Positions 33,330 through 44,734 of a DNA stretch of 64,000 bases are shown here, one piece after another. The stretch is from Bufo bufo. Taxonomy: Eukaryota > Chordata > Amphibia > Anura > Bufonidae. Location: positions 192,909,921-192,973,920 of the forward strand of contig NC_053393.1 of the NCBI RefSeq assembly GCF_905171765.1, written 5' to 3'. The notes beneath the pieces are model-generated. The model had not been told where the DNA came from. It saw only the letters and a program-made list of their open reading frames with translations, and did no database searches. Position 1 is the first letter of the stretch. Each line of letters begins with the position of its first letter. The translations under genes were made by a program, and so were the position numbers.

Positions 33330-33987
33330 TCTATAATATACCTTCTAACATAGAAAGTATATTAGAGTGCATTTGTATTGTGCAGCAGTTGTGTGCGGTT
33401 CAGCTGAGATACCACAGCTAGATAGAGGGACAAATGCTATTGGAATAACAAATTGAAACTGGTGTGATATACCTGTTGCCCCCAAAAAACTGATTAAGGG
33501 GTGCGATATACCTGCCTCCACAAAATACTGATGAAGGGGTTTGATATACCAGCTTCCACCTAATACTGATAGAGGGGTGTAATGCACCAGCTTCCACAAA
33601 ATATTGATTGAGGACTGCGATACACCGGCTTCCAACACAAATTGATTAAGGGGTTTGATATACCAGCTTCCAGAAAATACTCATGAAGGGCTTCTATATA
33701 CCTGTTTCCACAAAATAATGATAGAGGGGATTGATATACCGGCTTCCACCAAATATTGATTGAGGCCTGCGATACAACAGCTTCCACCAAATATTGATTG
33801 ATGGGATTGATATACCTGCTTCCAGCAAATACTCATTAAGGGGTTCTATATACCTGTTTCCACAAAATACTGATAGAGGGGATTGATATACCGGCTTCCA
33901 CCAAATATAGATTGAGGCCTGCGATACACCAGTTTCCACTAAATATTGATTAAGGGGTTTGATATAACGGCTTCCACCAAATACTCA
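33330..33987. repeat. 38-bp minisatellite, left part
   Basis: Units like CTTCCACCAAATATTGATTG-AGGCCTGCGATACACCAG repeat at 38 bp, most regularly from 33690 to 33980. The array stops at TTAA 33988 and resumes after 37630. Confidence 0.9.
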
Positions 33988-34007
33988 TTAACCTCTTAAG
34001 GACATAG

Positions 34008-34925
34008 GGCGTACAGGTACGCCCTTGTGCCCTGGTACTTAAGGACACAGGGCGTACATGTACGCCCTGTGTATTTTCGATCACTGCCGTGCGGCTGGCA
34101 GTGATCGGAACCCGGTGCCTGCTCAAATCATTGAGCAGGCACCTAGGCTAAATGCGCGGGGGGGTCCCGTGACCCCCCCATGTCGGCGATCGCGGCAAAC
34201 CGCAGGTCAATTCAGACCTGCGGTTTGCTGCGATTTCTGCAGTTTCTGGTCCCCGCGGTCCCTGACCGCGGGGATCAGAAACTTTATATGCCTAAAAAAA
34301 GTTTTATTCACCCCCCCCCCTGCACCCCCGAATGATTTTTATGGTGGCGGGAGGTGCAGGGGGAGGGTTGCGGGCGGTGTGGGCGGTGCGGGAGGCGGGC
34401 GGTGCGGCAGGCGGGATCGCGATCCCCCGCCCGCCTCCTCTTGAAAATTCATTGGTGTTCAGTGGGTATACCAGGGTGCCAGCACATTGCTGGCACCCTG
34501 GTATAAACGGCTGACATCTGCGATGCGATGTCAGCCGTTTAACCCTTTCCATACAGCGGTCCGTACGGACCGCTGTATGGAAAAGGTTAACAGCGCAGGG
34601 AGCTCCCTCCCTCTCCCATCGGGGGGCTGCTGTGCCTTTGCAGCCCCCCGATGGAGAGGGAGAGAGCCCCCAGACAGCCCCCCGAGAGATCCCCTCCTTA
34701 CCCTTCCCCGTCTGCGAAGTTCTGAGCAGACGGGGAAGGTTCCCATGGCAACAGGACGCCTCTCAGGCGTCCTGCTGTCCATGGTGCTGAACAGATCTGT
34801 GCTGAAAGGCATAGATCTGTTCAGTGTAAGTAAAATACAGTGCAGTACAATATATATTGTTCTGTACTGTATTATACAGACATCAGACCCACTGGATCTT
34901 CAAGAACCAAGTGGGTCTGGGTCAA
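34008..34925. other. Chain of about 14 distinct consecutive hairpins
   Basis: Successive inverted repeats include GATCACTGCC/GGCAGTGATC (34079), GGTGCCTGCTCA/TGAGCAGGCACC (34115), ACCGCAGGTC/GACCTGCGGT (34199), CCCCGCGGTC/GACCGCGGGG (34251), ATACCAGGGTGCCAGC/GCTGGCACCCTGGTAT (34468), AAACGGCTGACATC/GATGTCAGCCGTTT (34506), CATACAGCGGTCC/GGACCGCTGTATG (34551), GGGGGGCTGC/GCAGCCCCCC (34621), CCTTCCCCGTCTGC/GCAGACGGGGAAGG (34703), GGACGCCT/AGGCGTCC (34754), GAACAGATCT/AGATCTGTTC (34788) and CAGACCCACT/AGTGGGTCTG (34880). Positions are approximate. The stems differ in sequence from one another. Confidence 0.85.
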
Positions 34926-34989
34926 AAAAAAGTGAATAAAAGTGAAAAAAAAGTAAAAATCAAAAAACACATTTATCACTGATAAAAAA

Positions 34990-35760
34990 TGAAAAAAATA
35001 AAATTCCCTACACATGTTTGCTATCACCGTGTCCGTAACGACCTGATCTATAAAACGGTCATGTTACTTTACCCGAACGGTGAACACCATAAAAAAAAAT
35101 AAAAAAAAAATATGATGAAATTGAAATTTTGCCCACCTTACTTCCCAAAAAAGGTAATAAAAGTGATCAAAAAAGTCGCATGTACGCCAAAATTGTAACA
35201 ATCAAACCGTCATCTCATCCCGCAAAAATCATACCCTACCCAAGATAATCGCCCAAAAACTGAAAAAACTATGGCTCTTAGACTATGGAGACACTAAAAC
35301 ATGATTTTTTTTGTTTCAAAAATGAAATCATTGTGTAAAACTTACATAAATAAAAAAAAAGTATACATATTAGGTATCTCCGCGTCCGTATTGCCCGGCT
35401 CTATAAAAATATCACATGATCTAACCCCTCAGATGACCACCGTAAAAAAATAAAAATAAAAACGGTGTAAAAAAAGCCATTTTTTGTCATCTTACGTCAC
35501 AAAAAGTGTAATAGCAAGCAATCAAAAAGTCATATGCACCCCAAAATAGATGCAAATCAAACCGTCATCTCATCCCGCAAAAAATGAGACCCTACTTAAG
35601 ATAATCGCCCAAAAACTGAAAAAACTATGGCTCTTAGACTATGGAGACACTAAAACATTTTTTTGGTTTTAAAAATGAAATCATTGTGTAAAACTTACAT
35701 AAATAAAAAAAATTGTATACATATTAGGTATCGCCGCGTCCGTGACAACCTGCTCTATAA
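34990..35760. repeat. Two to three ~360-bp tandem units in the piggyBac-like element
   Basis: Units start with ACACATGTTTGCTATCACCG or AAGTATACATATTAGGTATC (34999, 35358, 35715). They share GACCACCGTAAAAAAATAAA, CAAACCGTCATCTCATCCCG and GACTATGGAGACACTAAAAC phrases. Non-coding, A-rich. Confidence 0.85.
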
Positions 35761-35924
35761 AATTACCACATGATCTAACCTGTCAGATGAATGTTGTAAA
35801 TAACAAAAAAAAAACGGTGCCAAAAAAGCTATTTCTTGTTACCTTGCCGCACAAAAAGTGTAATATAGAGCAACCAAAAATCATATGTACCCTAAACTAG
35901 TACCAACAAAACTGCCACCCTATC

Positions 35925-37625
35925 CCGTAGTTTCTAAAATGGGGTCACTTTTTTGGAGTTTCTACTCTAGGGGTGCATCAGGGGGGCTTCAAATGGGACA
36001 TGGTGTAAAAAAAAAACAGTCCAGCAAAACCTGCCTTCCAAAAACCATATGGTGTTCCTTTCCTTCTGCGCCCTGCCGTGTGCCCGTACAGCTGTTTACG
36101 ACTACATATGGGGTGTTTCTGTAAACTACAGAATTAGGGCCATAAATAATGAGTTTTGTTTGGCTGTTAACCCTTGCTTTGTAACTGGAAAAAAAATATT
36201 AAAATGGAAAATCTGCCAAAAAAGTGAAATTTTGAAATTGTATCTCTATTTTCCATTAAATCTTGTGCAACACCTAAAGGGTTAACAAAGTTTGTAAAAT
36301 CAGTTTTGAATACCTTGAGGGGTGTAGTTTCTTAGATGGGGTAACTTTTATGGAGTTTATAATCTAGGGGTGCATCAGGGGGCTTCAAATGGGACATGGT
36401 GCCAAAAAAACAGTCCAGCAAAATCAGCCCTCCAAAAACCAAACTGCGCACCTTTCACTCTACGCCCCGCTGTGTGGCCATACAGTAGTTTACGGCCACA
36501 TATGGGGTGTTTCTGTAAACAGCAGAGTCAGGGCAATAAAGATACAGTCTTGTTTGGCTGTTAACCCTTGCTTTGTTAGTGGAAAAAATGGGTTAAAATG
36601 GAAAATTAGGCAAAAAAATGAAATTCTCAAATTTCATCGCCATTTGCCAATAACTCTTGTGCAACACCTAAAGGGTTAACGACGTATGTAAAATCAGTTT
36701 TGAATACCTTGAGGGGTGTAGTTTCTTAGATGTGGTCACTTTTAGGGAGTTTCTCCTCTAGGGGTGCATCAGGGGGCTTCAAATGGGACATGGTGTAAAT
36801 AAACCAGTCCATAAAAATCAGCCTTCCAAAAACCATACGGCGCACCTTTCCCTCTACGCCCCGCTGTGTGGCCGTACAGTAGTTTACGGCCACATATTGG
36901 GTGTTTCTGTAAACGGCAGAGTCAGGGCAATAAAGATACAGTCTTGTTTGGCTGTTAACCCTTGGTTTGTTAGTGGAAAAAATGGGTTAAAATGAAAAAT
37001 TAGACAAAAAAATGAAATTCTCAAATTTCCTCCCCATTTGCCAATAACTCTTGTGCAACACCTAAAGGGTTAACAACGTATGCAAAATCAGTTTTGAATA
37101 CCTTGAGGGGTGTAGTTTCTTAGATGGGGTCATTTTTGGCTGGTTTCTATAATGTAAGCCTCGCAAAGTGACTTGAGACCTGAACTGGTCCCTAAAAATT
37201 GAGTTTTTGTAAATTTCTGAAAAATTTCAAGATTTGCTTCTAAACTTCTAAGCCTTATAACATCCCCAAAAAATAAAATATCATTCCCAAAACAATTCAA
37301 ACATGAAGTAGACATATGGGGAATGTAAAGTCATCACAATTTTTGGGGGTATTACTATGTATTACAGAAGTAGAGAAACTGAAACTTTGAAATTTGCTAA
37401 TTTTTCCAAATTTTTGTTAAATTAGGTATCTTTTGGTGCAAAAAAAATTATTTTTTTGACTCCATTTTACCAGTGTCATGAAGTACAATATGTGACGAAA
37501 AAACAATCTCAGAACGGCCTGGATAATTCAAAGCGTTTTAAAGTTATCAGCACTTAAAGGGACTCTGGTCAGATTTTCAAAAAATGGCCTGGTCCTAAGG
37601 TGTAAAAAGGCTGTGTCCTTAAGGG
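35925..37625. repeat. ~395-bp tandem units plus terminal segment
   Basis: GTAGTTTCTAAAATGGGGTC (35927), GTAGTTTCTTAGATGGGGTA (36325), GTAGTTTCTTAGATGTGGTC (36718) and GTAGTTTCTTAGATGGGGTC (37112) mark starts at 393-398-bp spacing. Each unit contains GGGGCTTCAAATGGGACATG and GGCTGTTAACCCTTG. Small open frames recur once per unit with accumulated changes and no sign of protein constraint. Confidence 0.88.
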
Positions 37626-37630
37626 GTTAA

Positions 37631-37944
37631 GGGGTTCTAGATACTGGTTTCCACAAAATAATTATAGAAGGGATTGATATACCGGCTTCCACCAAATTTT
37701 GATTGAGACCTGCGATACACCAGCTCCCACGAAATATTGATTAAGGGGTTTGATATACCAACTTCCAGAAAATTCTCATTAAGGGGTTCTATATACCTGT
37801 TTCCACAAAATACTGATAGAGGAGATTGATATACCGGCTTCCACCAAATAAAGATTGATGCCTGAAATACACCGGCTTCCACCAAATATTGATTAAGGGG
37901 TTTGATATACCAGTTCCACCAAATATTGATTGAAGACTGCGATA
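37631..37944. repeat. 38-bp minisatellite, middle part
   Basis: Continuation of the array at 33330-33987 after the piggyBac-like insertion, running up to the TA site used by the Tc1 at 37945. Confidence 0.9.
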
Positions 37945-39528
37945 TACAGTGTATATAAAAAGTCTACACACCCCTGTTAAAATGTCCAAATGAGACAAAG
38001 ATTAATTATTTCAGAACTTTTTCCACTTTTAATGTGACCTATAAACTGTACAACTCAATTGAAAAACAAACTGAAATATTTTAGGTAGAGTGAAGAAAAA
38101 ATATAAAAATAAAATAATATGCTTGCATAAGTGTGCACACCCTTAAACTAATACTTTGTTGAAGCACCTTTTGATGTTATTACAGCACTCAGTCTTTTTG
38201 GGTATGAGTCTATCAGCATGGCACATTTTTGACTTGGCAAGATTTGCCCACTCTTCTTGGCAAAAACACTCCAAATCTGTCAGATTGCGAGGGCATCTCC
38301 TGTGCACAGCCCTCTTCAGATCACCCCACAGATTTTCAATTGGATTCAGGTCTGGGCTCTGGCTGGGCCATTCCAAAATGTTAATCTTCTTCTGGTGAAG
38401 CCATTCCTTTATTTATTTATTTGGATGTATACTTTGGGTCGTTGTCATGCTGAAAGATGAAGTTCCTCTTCATGTTCAGCTTTCTAGCAGAAGCCTGAAG
38501 GTTTTGTGCCAATATTGACTGTTATTTGGAACTGTTCATAATTCGCTATAGCTTAACTAATGCCCCAGTTCAGCTTAAGAAAAACAGCCCCAAAGCATGA
38601 TGCTGCCACCATCATGCTTCACTGTGGGTATGGTGTTCTTTTGGTGATGTGCAGTGTTGTTTCTGCGCCAAACATATCTTTTGGAATTATGGCCAAAAAG
38701 TTCAACCTTGGTTTCATCAGACCATAACACCTTTTCCCACATGCTTTTGGGAGACTTCAGATGTGTTTTTGCAGAATGTAGCCTGGCTTGGATGTTTTTC
38801 TTCATAAGAAAAGGCTTTTGTCTTGCCACTCTACCCCATAGCCCAGACATATGAAGAATACGAGATTGCTGTCACATGTACCACACAACCAGTACTTGCC
38901 AGATATTCCTGCAGCTCCTTTAATGTTGCTGTAGGCCTTTTAGTAGCCTCCCAGTTTTCTTCTCGTCTTTTCATAAATTTTGGAGGGACGTCCAGTTCTT
39001 GGTAATGTAACTGTTGTGCCATATTTTCTCCACTTGATGATGACTGTCTTCGCCGGGTTCCATGATATATCTAATGCCTTCGAAATTCTTATGTACCCTT
39101 CTCCTGACTAATACATTTTTAACAATGAGATCCCTCTGATGCTTTGGAAGCTCTCTGTGGACCATGGCTTTTGCTGTGGGATGCGACTAGAGCAGCTGAA
39201 CTTTATTTGGGGTTAATCAGAGGCACTTTAAATGAAAGCAGGTGTATGCTGACTCCTATTTAACATGATTTAGAATGTGATTGCTTAATTCTGAACACAG
39301 CTACATCCCCAGTTATGAGAGGGTGTGCACACTTATGCAACCACATTATTTTAGTTTTTTTTCCATCCACCTAAAAGATTTCAGTTTGTTTTTCAATTGA
39401 GTGGTATAGTTTATAGGTCACATTAAAGGTGGTAAATGTTGTGAAATTATTTATCTTTGTCTAATTTTTTTACAGCACAGAAACCTGACATTTTAACAGA
39501 TGGGTGTAGACTTTTTATATCCACTGTA
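37945..39528 (-). mobile_element. Tc1-like transposon, full length
   Basis: TACAGTGTATATAAAAAGTC followed by TACACACCC at 37945 is mirrored by GGGTGTAGAC and TTTTTATATCCACTGTA ending at 39528. TA duplications flank it, and the host minisatellite continues on both sides (GCGATA before; CCTGCTTCCACAAATACTG after). Confidence 0.93.
38143..39165 (-). pseudogene. Tc1 transposase, frameshifted
   Basis: The N-terminus (38971-39165) reads through a damaged DNA-binding region. The middle piece (38575-38850) has the first catalytic block [12 protein letters not shown] and the VWRRNN strand. The second catalytic block, FQHDNDPKY, lies near 38430-38460 with a stop shortly after. The third block, [19 protein letters not shown], is at about 38315-38376. 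All three acidic positions are visible, but they lie in separate frames with stops between. The gene is inactive, though the element may still be mobilised in trans. Confidence 0.92.
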
Positions 39529-39579
39529 CCTGCTTCCACAAATACTGCTCTTCTATAGGGTCTTTGTCACAGGGTCATT

Positions 39580-42500
39580 TTGAAAATGACAGACCAAGGA
39601 AGAGGCAGGCCATTCCGCAGAGGTGGTAGGGGTCGGGCAGGTGCACCAGGCCGGAGCCTAAGTGGGAAGTTGGAGAAGGTGTGTGCGATTACGTCAAAGG
39701 ACGCACCAGAGTTGGTTGAGTGGCTCACTCAGCCTTCCGCTTCTGCACCCTCCTCACTCTCTGCTGTGTGCACCCCCAAAGACACCTCCACCACCACCAT
39801 AGCCCCTCCACTTGAGTCAGAGGAATTATTTTCCCATTCATTCCCAGACATTACCGATGCGCAGCTATTCTTGGAATTGGATCAGGAAGAGTAAGTAGCA
39901 ACGGCCACCACCCAGTGGTCTGACAACAGTACCCAGATCATCCCAAGGACGGAGGTCCCCACTGTTGCTGCCTACTCTGAGATCTCTAATGTCAGTGGTG
40001 GTGAAGGTGACGATAATGACGTGTCGATGGATGTCACATGGGTGCCCACAAAAGAGGAAGAGGAGTGGAGTTCAGAGGGAGAGACAGAGCATCAGATAGG
40101 GGGTAGAAGGAGTAGAAGCAGGCAGAACTCGCAGTTCACAGGAGGCAAAAAGCAGACTGCAAATGTATCTGGAGTGAGCCATCCACCATGTACGGTAACA
40201 TCTGGCGCTCCCAGGATGCTGGCACATGGTTTCTGCAGTGTGGGCTTTTTTAACATGTCAGCTGATGACAATAGTGTTGCCATCTGCAGCCTGTGCTGTC
40301 AACGCATAAGTCGCAGTAAGCCCAACACTCACCTAGGGACAACTGCCTTAAGAAGGCACCTGGCCTCCCATTACTGAGCCCAGTGCGAGCAACACCTTCA
40401 GAACCTACAAAACCACACTCCCGGCGCTCCACATCCTGGCTCTTCTTCTTCTCCTCTCATTTGTCCTCCACTCCACCTTCCACCGTGCCGTCGTTGCATT
40501 CATCTGGCAAAAGCCAGGCTTCCGTGGTCCAAATGTTCGAATGTAAAAAGTTGATGACGCCGGATAACCCTCTTGCCCAACGGATGACCGCTGGCTTGTC
40601 GGAACTGCTAGCCTGCCAACTACTGCCATATAAACTGGTGGACTCGGAGGCCTTTACAAAATTTGTTGCCATTTACACACCGCAATAAAAGGTCCCCGGA
40701 AGGAAATATTTCTCCCAGAAGGGCATCTTTCACGATGGGGAGTGGTACAATGTCAGAGATTTAATATAGCAACTAAGCCTAGATGCTAGGATCAGGTCAC
40801 CTCCTAAAGCATCCCTAAATCTGGCCCTAGTCTCCTTTCTGTATGAGCCGACCCTGATGGTAGGAAGGCCCATACGCCGAAACCTCAGAACCCTGAAATC
40901 CCTGAATTACTTTGAGGTAAAGAGAAATGGACAAGAGACCAACTGGTTCATCCATGACACGGATGAACCAGAGTCTCCCACAGGCAGAGCAACAAAGGAC
41001 AACAACACCAAGGAAATGACAGGTAAGTAACCAGTGGCCAGAGACAACTGAACCAACCCCAACAATAAATCTGGTCACTTACCTGCTGCAGCTGCTGGAA
41101 GACACCAAAGAAGAACACAGTTGAAGTAACCTGGAACCCAAACATATGTGCTGCCATCCCAACACCTTCCGGATGCAGTCCGTACTGACACACAAGAACC
41201 AGGACTCCAGCAACTGCACATCCTAGGAAAATGGTTCACCCCTCCGGGAAACCAACCCCCTTCCGGAGGGACAACACACACAGGGAAATGTCTTGCACTC
41301 ATGCAGGGACAAACACCAACAACATCCCAGACATGTAACAACAAACAAGACGTACAACAAACCCTGAACATAAACCCACATCAAACATACAAGTGAGGTT
41401 GGGTACATAGAGGATTCAAGGGAACCAAAGGAATGACATTGCTAAAAGACCTCGATGTCCAACAAGGTGGCCGTCAATGACTGGGCAGATGGAATAACCA
41501 CAGAATGGAGCATAGCTTCCATCCCAATGCAAGGCGAGAGCACAACTCCCTCCAAGCTACAAGCAAAGGCTAAATAGCTAGAAGAGACCACACCCTGATC
41601 TAACCAAGTCAGGATATTAACCCCCGCACACCACACAGCAGGGAGCACCAATTAAAGGGGAACTGCACGTGCAAACCGACAACACGTTGCCACAAGCAAC
41701 GAGTCTGCATGGCAACCGCGTCACGGTCAAACACCAACATGACCGTGACAGCATCCCAGAGCTATATGGCCATGTTCAGCGGCAAGTGAATGTATCTCTC
41801 GCGCACAGTGTCGGTGCCAAGATACATCTGACCACAGACACGTGGTCTAGCAAACATAGGCAGGGAAGGTAAATAGCTTTTACTGCCCACTGGGTGAACC
41901 TTCTGACGGCTGTCAAGCATGAAACCCGTGGCACCGGTGTGGAGTTGGTGTTACTGCCACGGATTGCATGCAGACCTGCCTCTTCTTCTTCTTCTCCTCC
42001 TCCTACTACATCCTCCGTCTCCTCCTCAGCTGACTCATCCTTTTCCACTGCTACTGCCTCTTCTGCTGCACCCCCCAAGCTCCCCAGAACCTATTCGACA
42101 TGCCAGGTGAGACGTTGCCATGCTGTGCTGCGGCTGTTGTGCTTGGAAGCCAAGAGCCACACCAGTCCTGCACTGCTTTCAGCTCTGCGGTCACAGGCCG
42201 ATCAGTGGCTAACCCCGCTCAATTTGACAGTTGGTAAAGTGGTATGCGACAATGGTGCCAATCTGCTGAGCGCGCTGAAACAGGGCAAAATGACACACGT
42301 GCCGTGCATGGCACATGTCCTGATTTTAGTCATGCAGCGATTCATTACCAAATACCCCGGGGTCCAGTACGTCTTGCGGCAGGCCAGGAAAATCTCTTGG
42401 TATTTTAGAAGATCTTACACAGCCATGTCCGCTCCAGCAGCAACGTGATGTTAATGACTACCTGTATGAACTCTGCAGCAGGACAGGTTCTGAGGAGCAT

Positions 42501-43632
42501 GGTTTCTTTTTACCACGCCATTGGCTTCTCATGCACGATGCATGCAGACTTCTGCGGCCATTTGATGAGATCACCAAACTGGTCAGTCGCAGCCAGGGCA
42601 CCATCAGTGAGATTGTACCTTAAGCCTTCTTTCTGGAGCGTGCATTGCGTCGTGTCATTGATCAAGCCGTCGAGGAGCAGGAGCTTGAAGATGAGAAAGT
42701 CGCAATACTGAATGAATTCCCAGAGCAGGCTACTATACCTGAGACAAGTCAGCAGGAGTCTGAAAAGGAGTCAGAGGAGGATGGTGGCTGGGAGGAGGAG
42801 CAAGAAGAGCAGGCTTTAAACTTTTCGGGTATCCCTGGTGTGGTCCATGGCTGGGGGGGAGAAAACCGAGGACAACATTCTCCTGGGCGATGAGCAGGAG
42901 AGTTAGTGCAAATGGGGACCTTCATGCTCCAGTGTTTGAAGAGGGACCCCGTATAAAAAGCATAAAGGGCAAGGACCAGTACTGGGTGGCAACGTACTTA
43001 GACCCCCGGTACAAATACAAAATGGCGGACATGTTACTAGCATCACAGAGGGCTGTCAGACTGCAGCATTCCCAGGCCTTGCTGCGAGAGATGCATTCTG
43101 CTGTTGCGGGCGCTGGCAGAAGAATTTCCACCCACAGCGAAACAGGTGCGGGTACCAATCCTACTGCGCCTGCAAGAAGAGGGCGGTTTGAAGATGTGTT
43201 GGTCACTTCGGATATGAGATCATTCTTGCAGCTAACCCATCAACAGCCGCCCTCCGTATCCAGCCTCAGGGAACACCTAGACCGACAGGTGTCAGACTAC
43301 ATCAGGTTAACAGCAAGGAACCCCTGGATTATTGGGTGTGCAGGTTTGACCTGTGACCAGAGCTGGTACAATTTGCCATGGAACTCTTGGCTTGCCCCTC
43401 GTCGAGTGTCCTGTCCGAAAGGACGTTCAGCGCAGCTGGGGGGATCGTGACCGATAAGCTCCCTTGCCTAGCTCACGACAGTGTGGACTACCTCACATTT
43501 CTAAAAATGAATGAGGCATGGATCTCGGAGGAATTTAACACCTGTGATGACCACGTTTACATGAATTTCCTCATGCCAGCCCACACATATCTGCCATCAC
43601 CCAGAACAAAGAATGGTCCCTGTCTTATGTAA
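39580..43632 (+). pseudogene. hAT transposase (BED-finger type), split by an LTR
   Basis: hAT transposases excise and insert elements with 8-bp duplications. Order of blocks: Arg/Gly-rich N-terminus from ATG 39583 or nearby; a BED zinc finger ending LRRHLASHY (about 40285-40376) with paired Cys (CSLCC); a segment with KYFSQKGI (about 40703-40726), interrupted by the LTR; then IPELYGHVQRQV and KIHLTTDTWSS (41753-41860), holding the first catalytic Asp region; VCDNGANL and CMAHVL (42245-42320); LDPRYKYKMA (about 42999-43028); and the C-terminal dimerisation motif SSVLSERTFSAAGG (about 43397-43438). Stops at 39892, 40378 and 40686 and frame changes near 42440, 42640, 42890 and 43400 make it dead. 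Confidence 0.92.
40728..41750 (+). mobile_element. Solo LTR (1.02 kb) inside the hAT gene
   Basis: A 5-bp duplication GCATC (40723-40727 and 41751-41755) brackets it. The hAT protein reading resumes directly after. Its ends TTTCACG and CGTGACA are near-complementary, consistent with a TGTCACG...CGTGACA LTR whose left end mutated. The last ~40 bases resemble the LTR end at 480-522, including GTCACGGTCA and CCGTGACA, suggesting a related retrovirus family. No internal coding sequence remains, so recombination between LTRs probably removed it. Confidence 0.8.
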
Positions 43633-43639
43633 ATACAGC

Positions 43640-44420
43640 GGCATAAAAGGCCTTTTCTGTCCGGTGAATGCCTAATGTTTGGGGCCTGTACTCCACTAGC
43701 CTGCAGTAAAATTGTTATCCAATGATCGTCTAATATACCTCCAGCCACATAATCACTTAATCTTTTCTGTTCGGTGAATGCCTAATTGTTGTGGCCTCGG
43801 AGGAATTCAACACCTGTGACGACCACTTGTTATTGAATTTCACCTATTATCATTTGGGGTTTATTCAAGAGGGGGGATTTCATTAGCCATGTTTTTAATC
43901 CAATTTTATATTTTTAGTTCTTTTAAACATATGTATTTGACATGTATTTGTACTGGACTACAGTAAAATCGTTATCCAATGACCATCTAATATACCTCCA
44001 GCCACATAATCACTTGATCTTTTCTGTCCGGTGAATGCCTAATGTTTGGGGCCTGTAATCTAATTGGCCAACAGTAAAATTGTTATACAGTGACTGCCTA
44101 ATATACCACCAGCCACATAATCACTTGATCTTTTCTGTACGATGAATGCCTAATGTTTGGGGCCTGTACTCCACTGGCCTGCAGTAAAATTGTTATCCAA
44201 TGACCGTCTAATATACCTCCAGCCACATAATCACTTGATCTTCTCTGTACTGTGAATGCCTAATGTTTGGGGCCTGTACTCCAGTGGGCTACAGTAAAAT
44301 TTGTATCCCTTGACCGCATAATGTACCTCAAGCCAAATAATCACTTGTTCTTTTATGTCAGGTGAATGCCTAATTTTTAGGGCCCGTAATCCCGTGGCCT
44401 AAAATAAAATATGTCTAGGC
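43640..44420. repeat. ~110-bp tandem units at the 3' side of the hAT element
   Basis: CTAATATACCTCCAGCCACA recurs near 43729, 43988, 44097 (as ATACCACC) and 44207. Each unit also contains TTTTCTGTCCGGTGAATGCC and TTTGGGGCCTGTACTCC. The first spacing is longer because of an inserted variant (43800-43960) resembling the hAT C-terminal coding region (AATTCAACACCTGTGACGAC). Confidence 0.85.
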
Positions 44421-44639
44421 TCCAGCAGGGCACATTTTTGAGAATTTCCCTTTAAGATGCATAAAAATGGCCCCTGATTAAAATACATATTTTTTGTGGG
44501 AATTTTTGTCATTGATCTCCCTCTAGTATGTCACTGTCCATGTTGTGGGACTATTTGTGCACTTCTAGTAAGTATTTGGTGGCTGCAAATATGACCTGAT
44601 GGTTTTCCAGGTTCGCCTGCCATTAAAGTGAATAGGGCC

Positions 44640-44726
44640 CGCCGCGAACTTGCGGTTCGCGAACATTTGATCGCGTTCACACGATCGCGTTCGCAAACCT
44701 TCCCCGCCGATGTTCGTCCATCACTA
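44640..44726 (+). mobile_element. hAT right terminal region
   Basis: GCCGCGAACTTGCGGTTCGC and GATCGCGTTCACACGATCGC form subterminal palindromes. The extreme end is GTTCGTCCATCACTA. The following ATCGCTGA is the candidate 8-bp target sequence, within the repeat family shared with 14.6 kb (ATCGCTGACAGCC in reverse). Confidence 0.7.
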
Positions 44727-44734
44727 ATCGCTGA

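Larger units (their letters stand above)
33988..37630 (+). mobile_element. 3.6-kb piggyBac-like non-autonomous element
   Basis: TTAA flanks both ends (33988-33991 and 37627-37630). The inner termini CCTCTTAAGGACA and TGTCCTTAAGGGG are inverted repeats with one mismatch. The insertion split a minisatellite unit: the intact version ATACTCATTAAGGGGTTCTA at 33829 equals the left flank ATACTCA plus TTAA plus the right flank GGGGTTCTA. This gives a clean empty site. The body has a chain of hairpins (34008-34925), two ~360-bp units, then three ~395-bp units. No transposase or other protein is encoded. It is the best preserved of several related copies. Confidence 0.85.
33255..44726 (+). mobile_element. 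Large hAT element with three nested insertions
   Basis: A decayed BED-finger hAT transposase (39580-43632) is flanked upstream by a 38-bp minisatellite and downstream by ~110-bp tandem units. The right terminal sequence GTTCGTCCATCACTA ends at 44726, the reverse complement of a TAGTGATGGACGAAC hAT end. Nested in it are a piggyBac-like element (33988-37630), a Tc1 (37945-39528) and a solo LTR (40728-41750), each with its proper target duplication. The left end is uncertain and could lie between about 32990 and 33255. Without insertions the element would be about 5.2 kb. Confidence 0.75.

Noticed and set aside
34058..34444. 128-codon open frame at 34.1-34.4 kb
   Set aside because: Lies across the hairpin chain; inverted repeats dictate its composition.
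41923..42110. Leu/Pro-rich frame parallel to the hAT gene
   Set aside because: Shadow frame of the Ser-rich region of the transposase.
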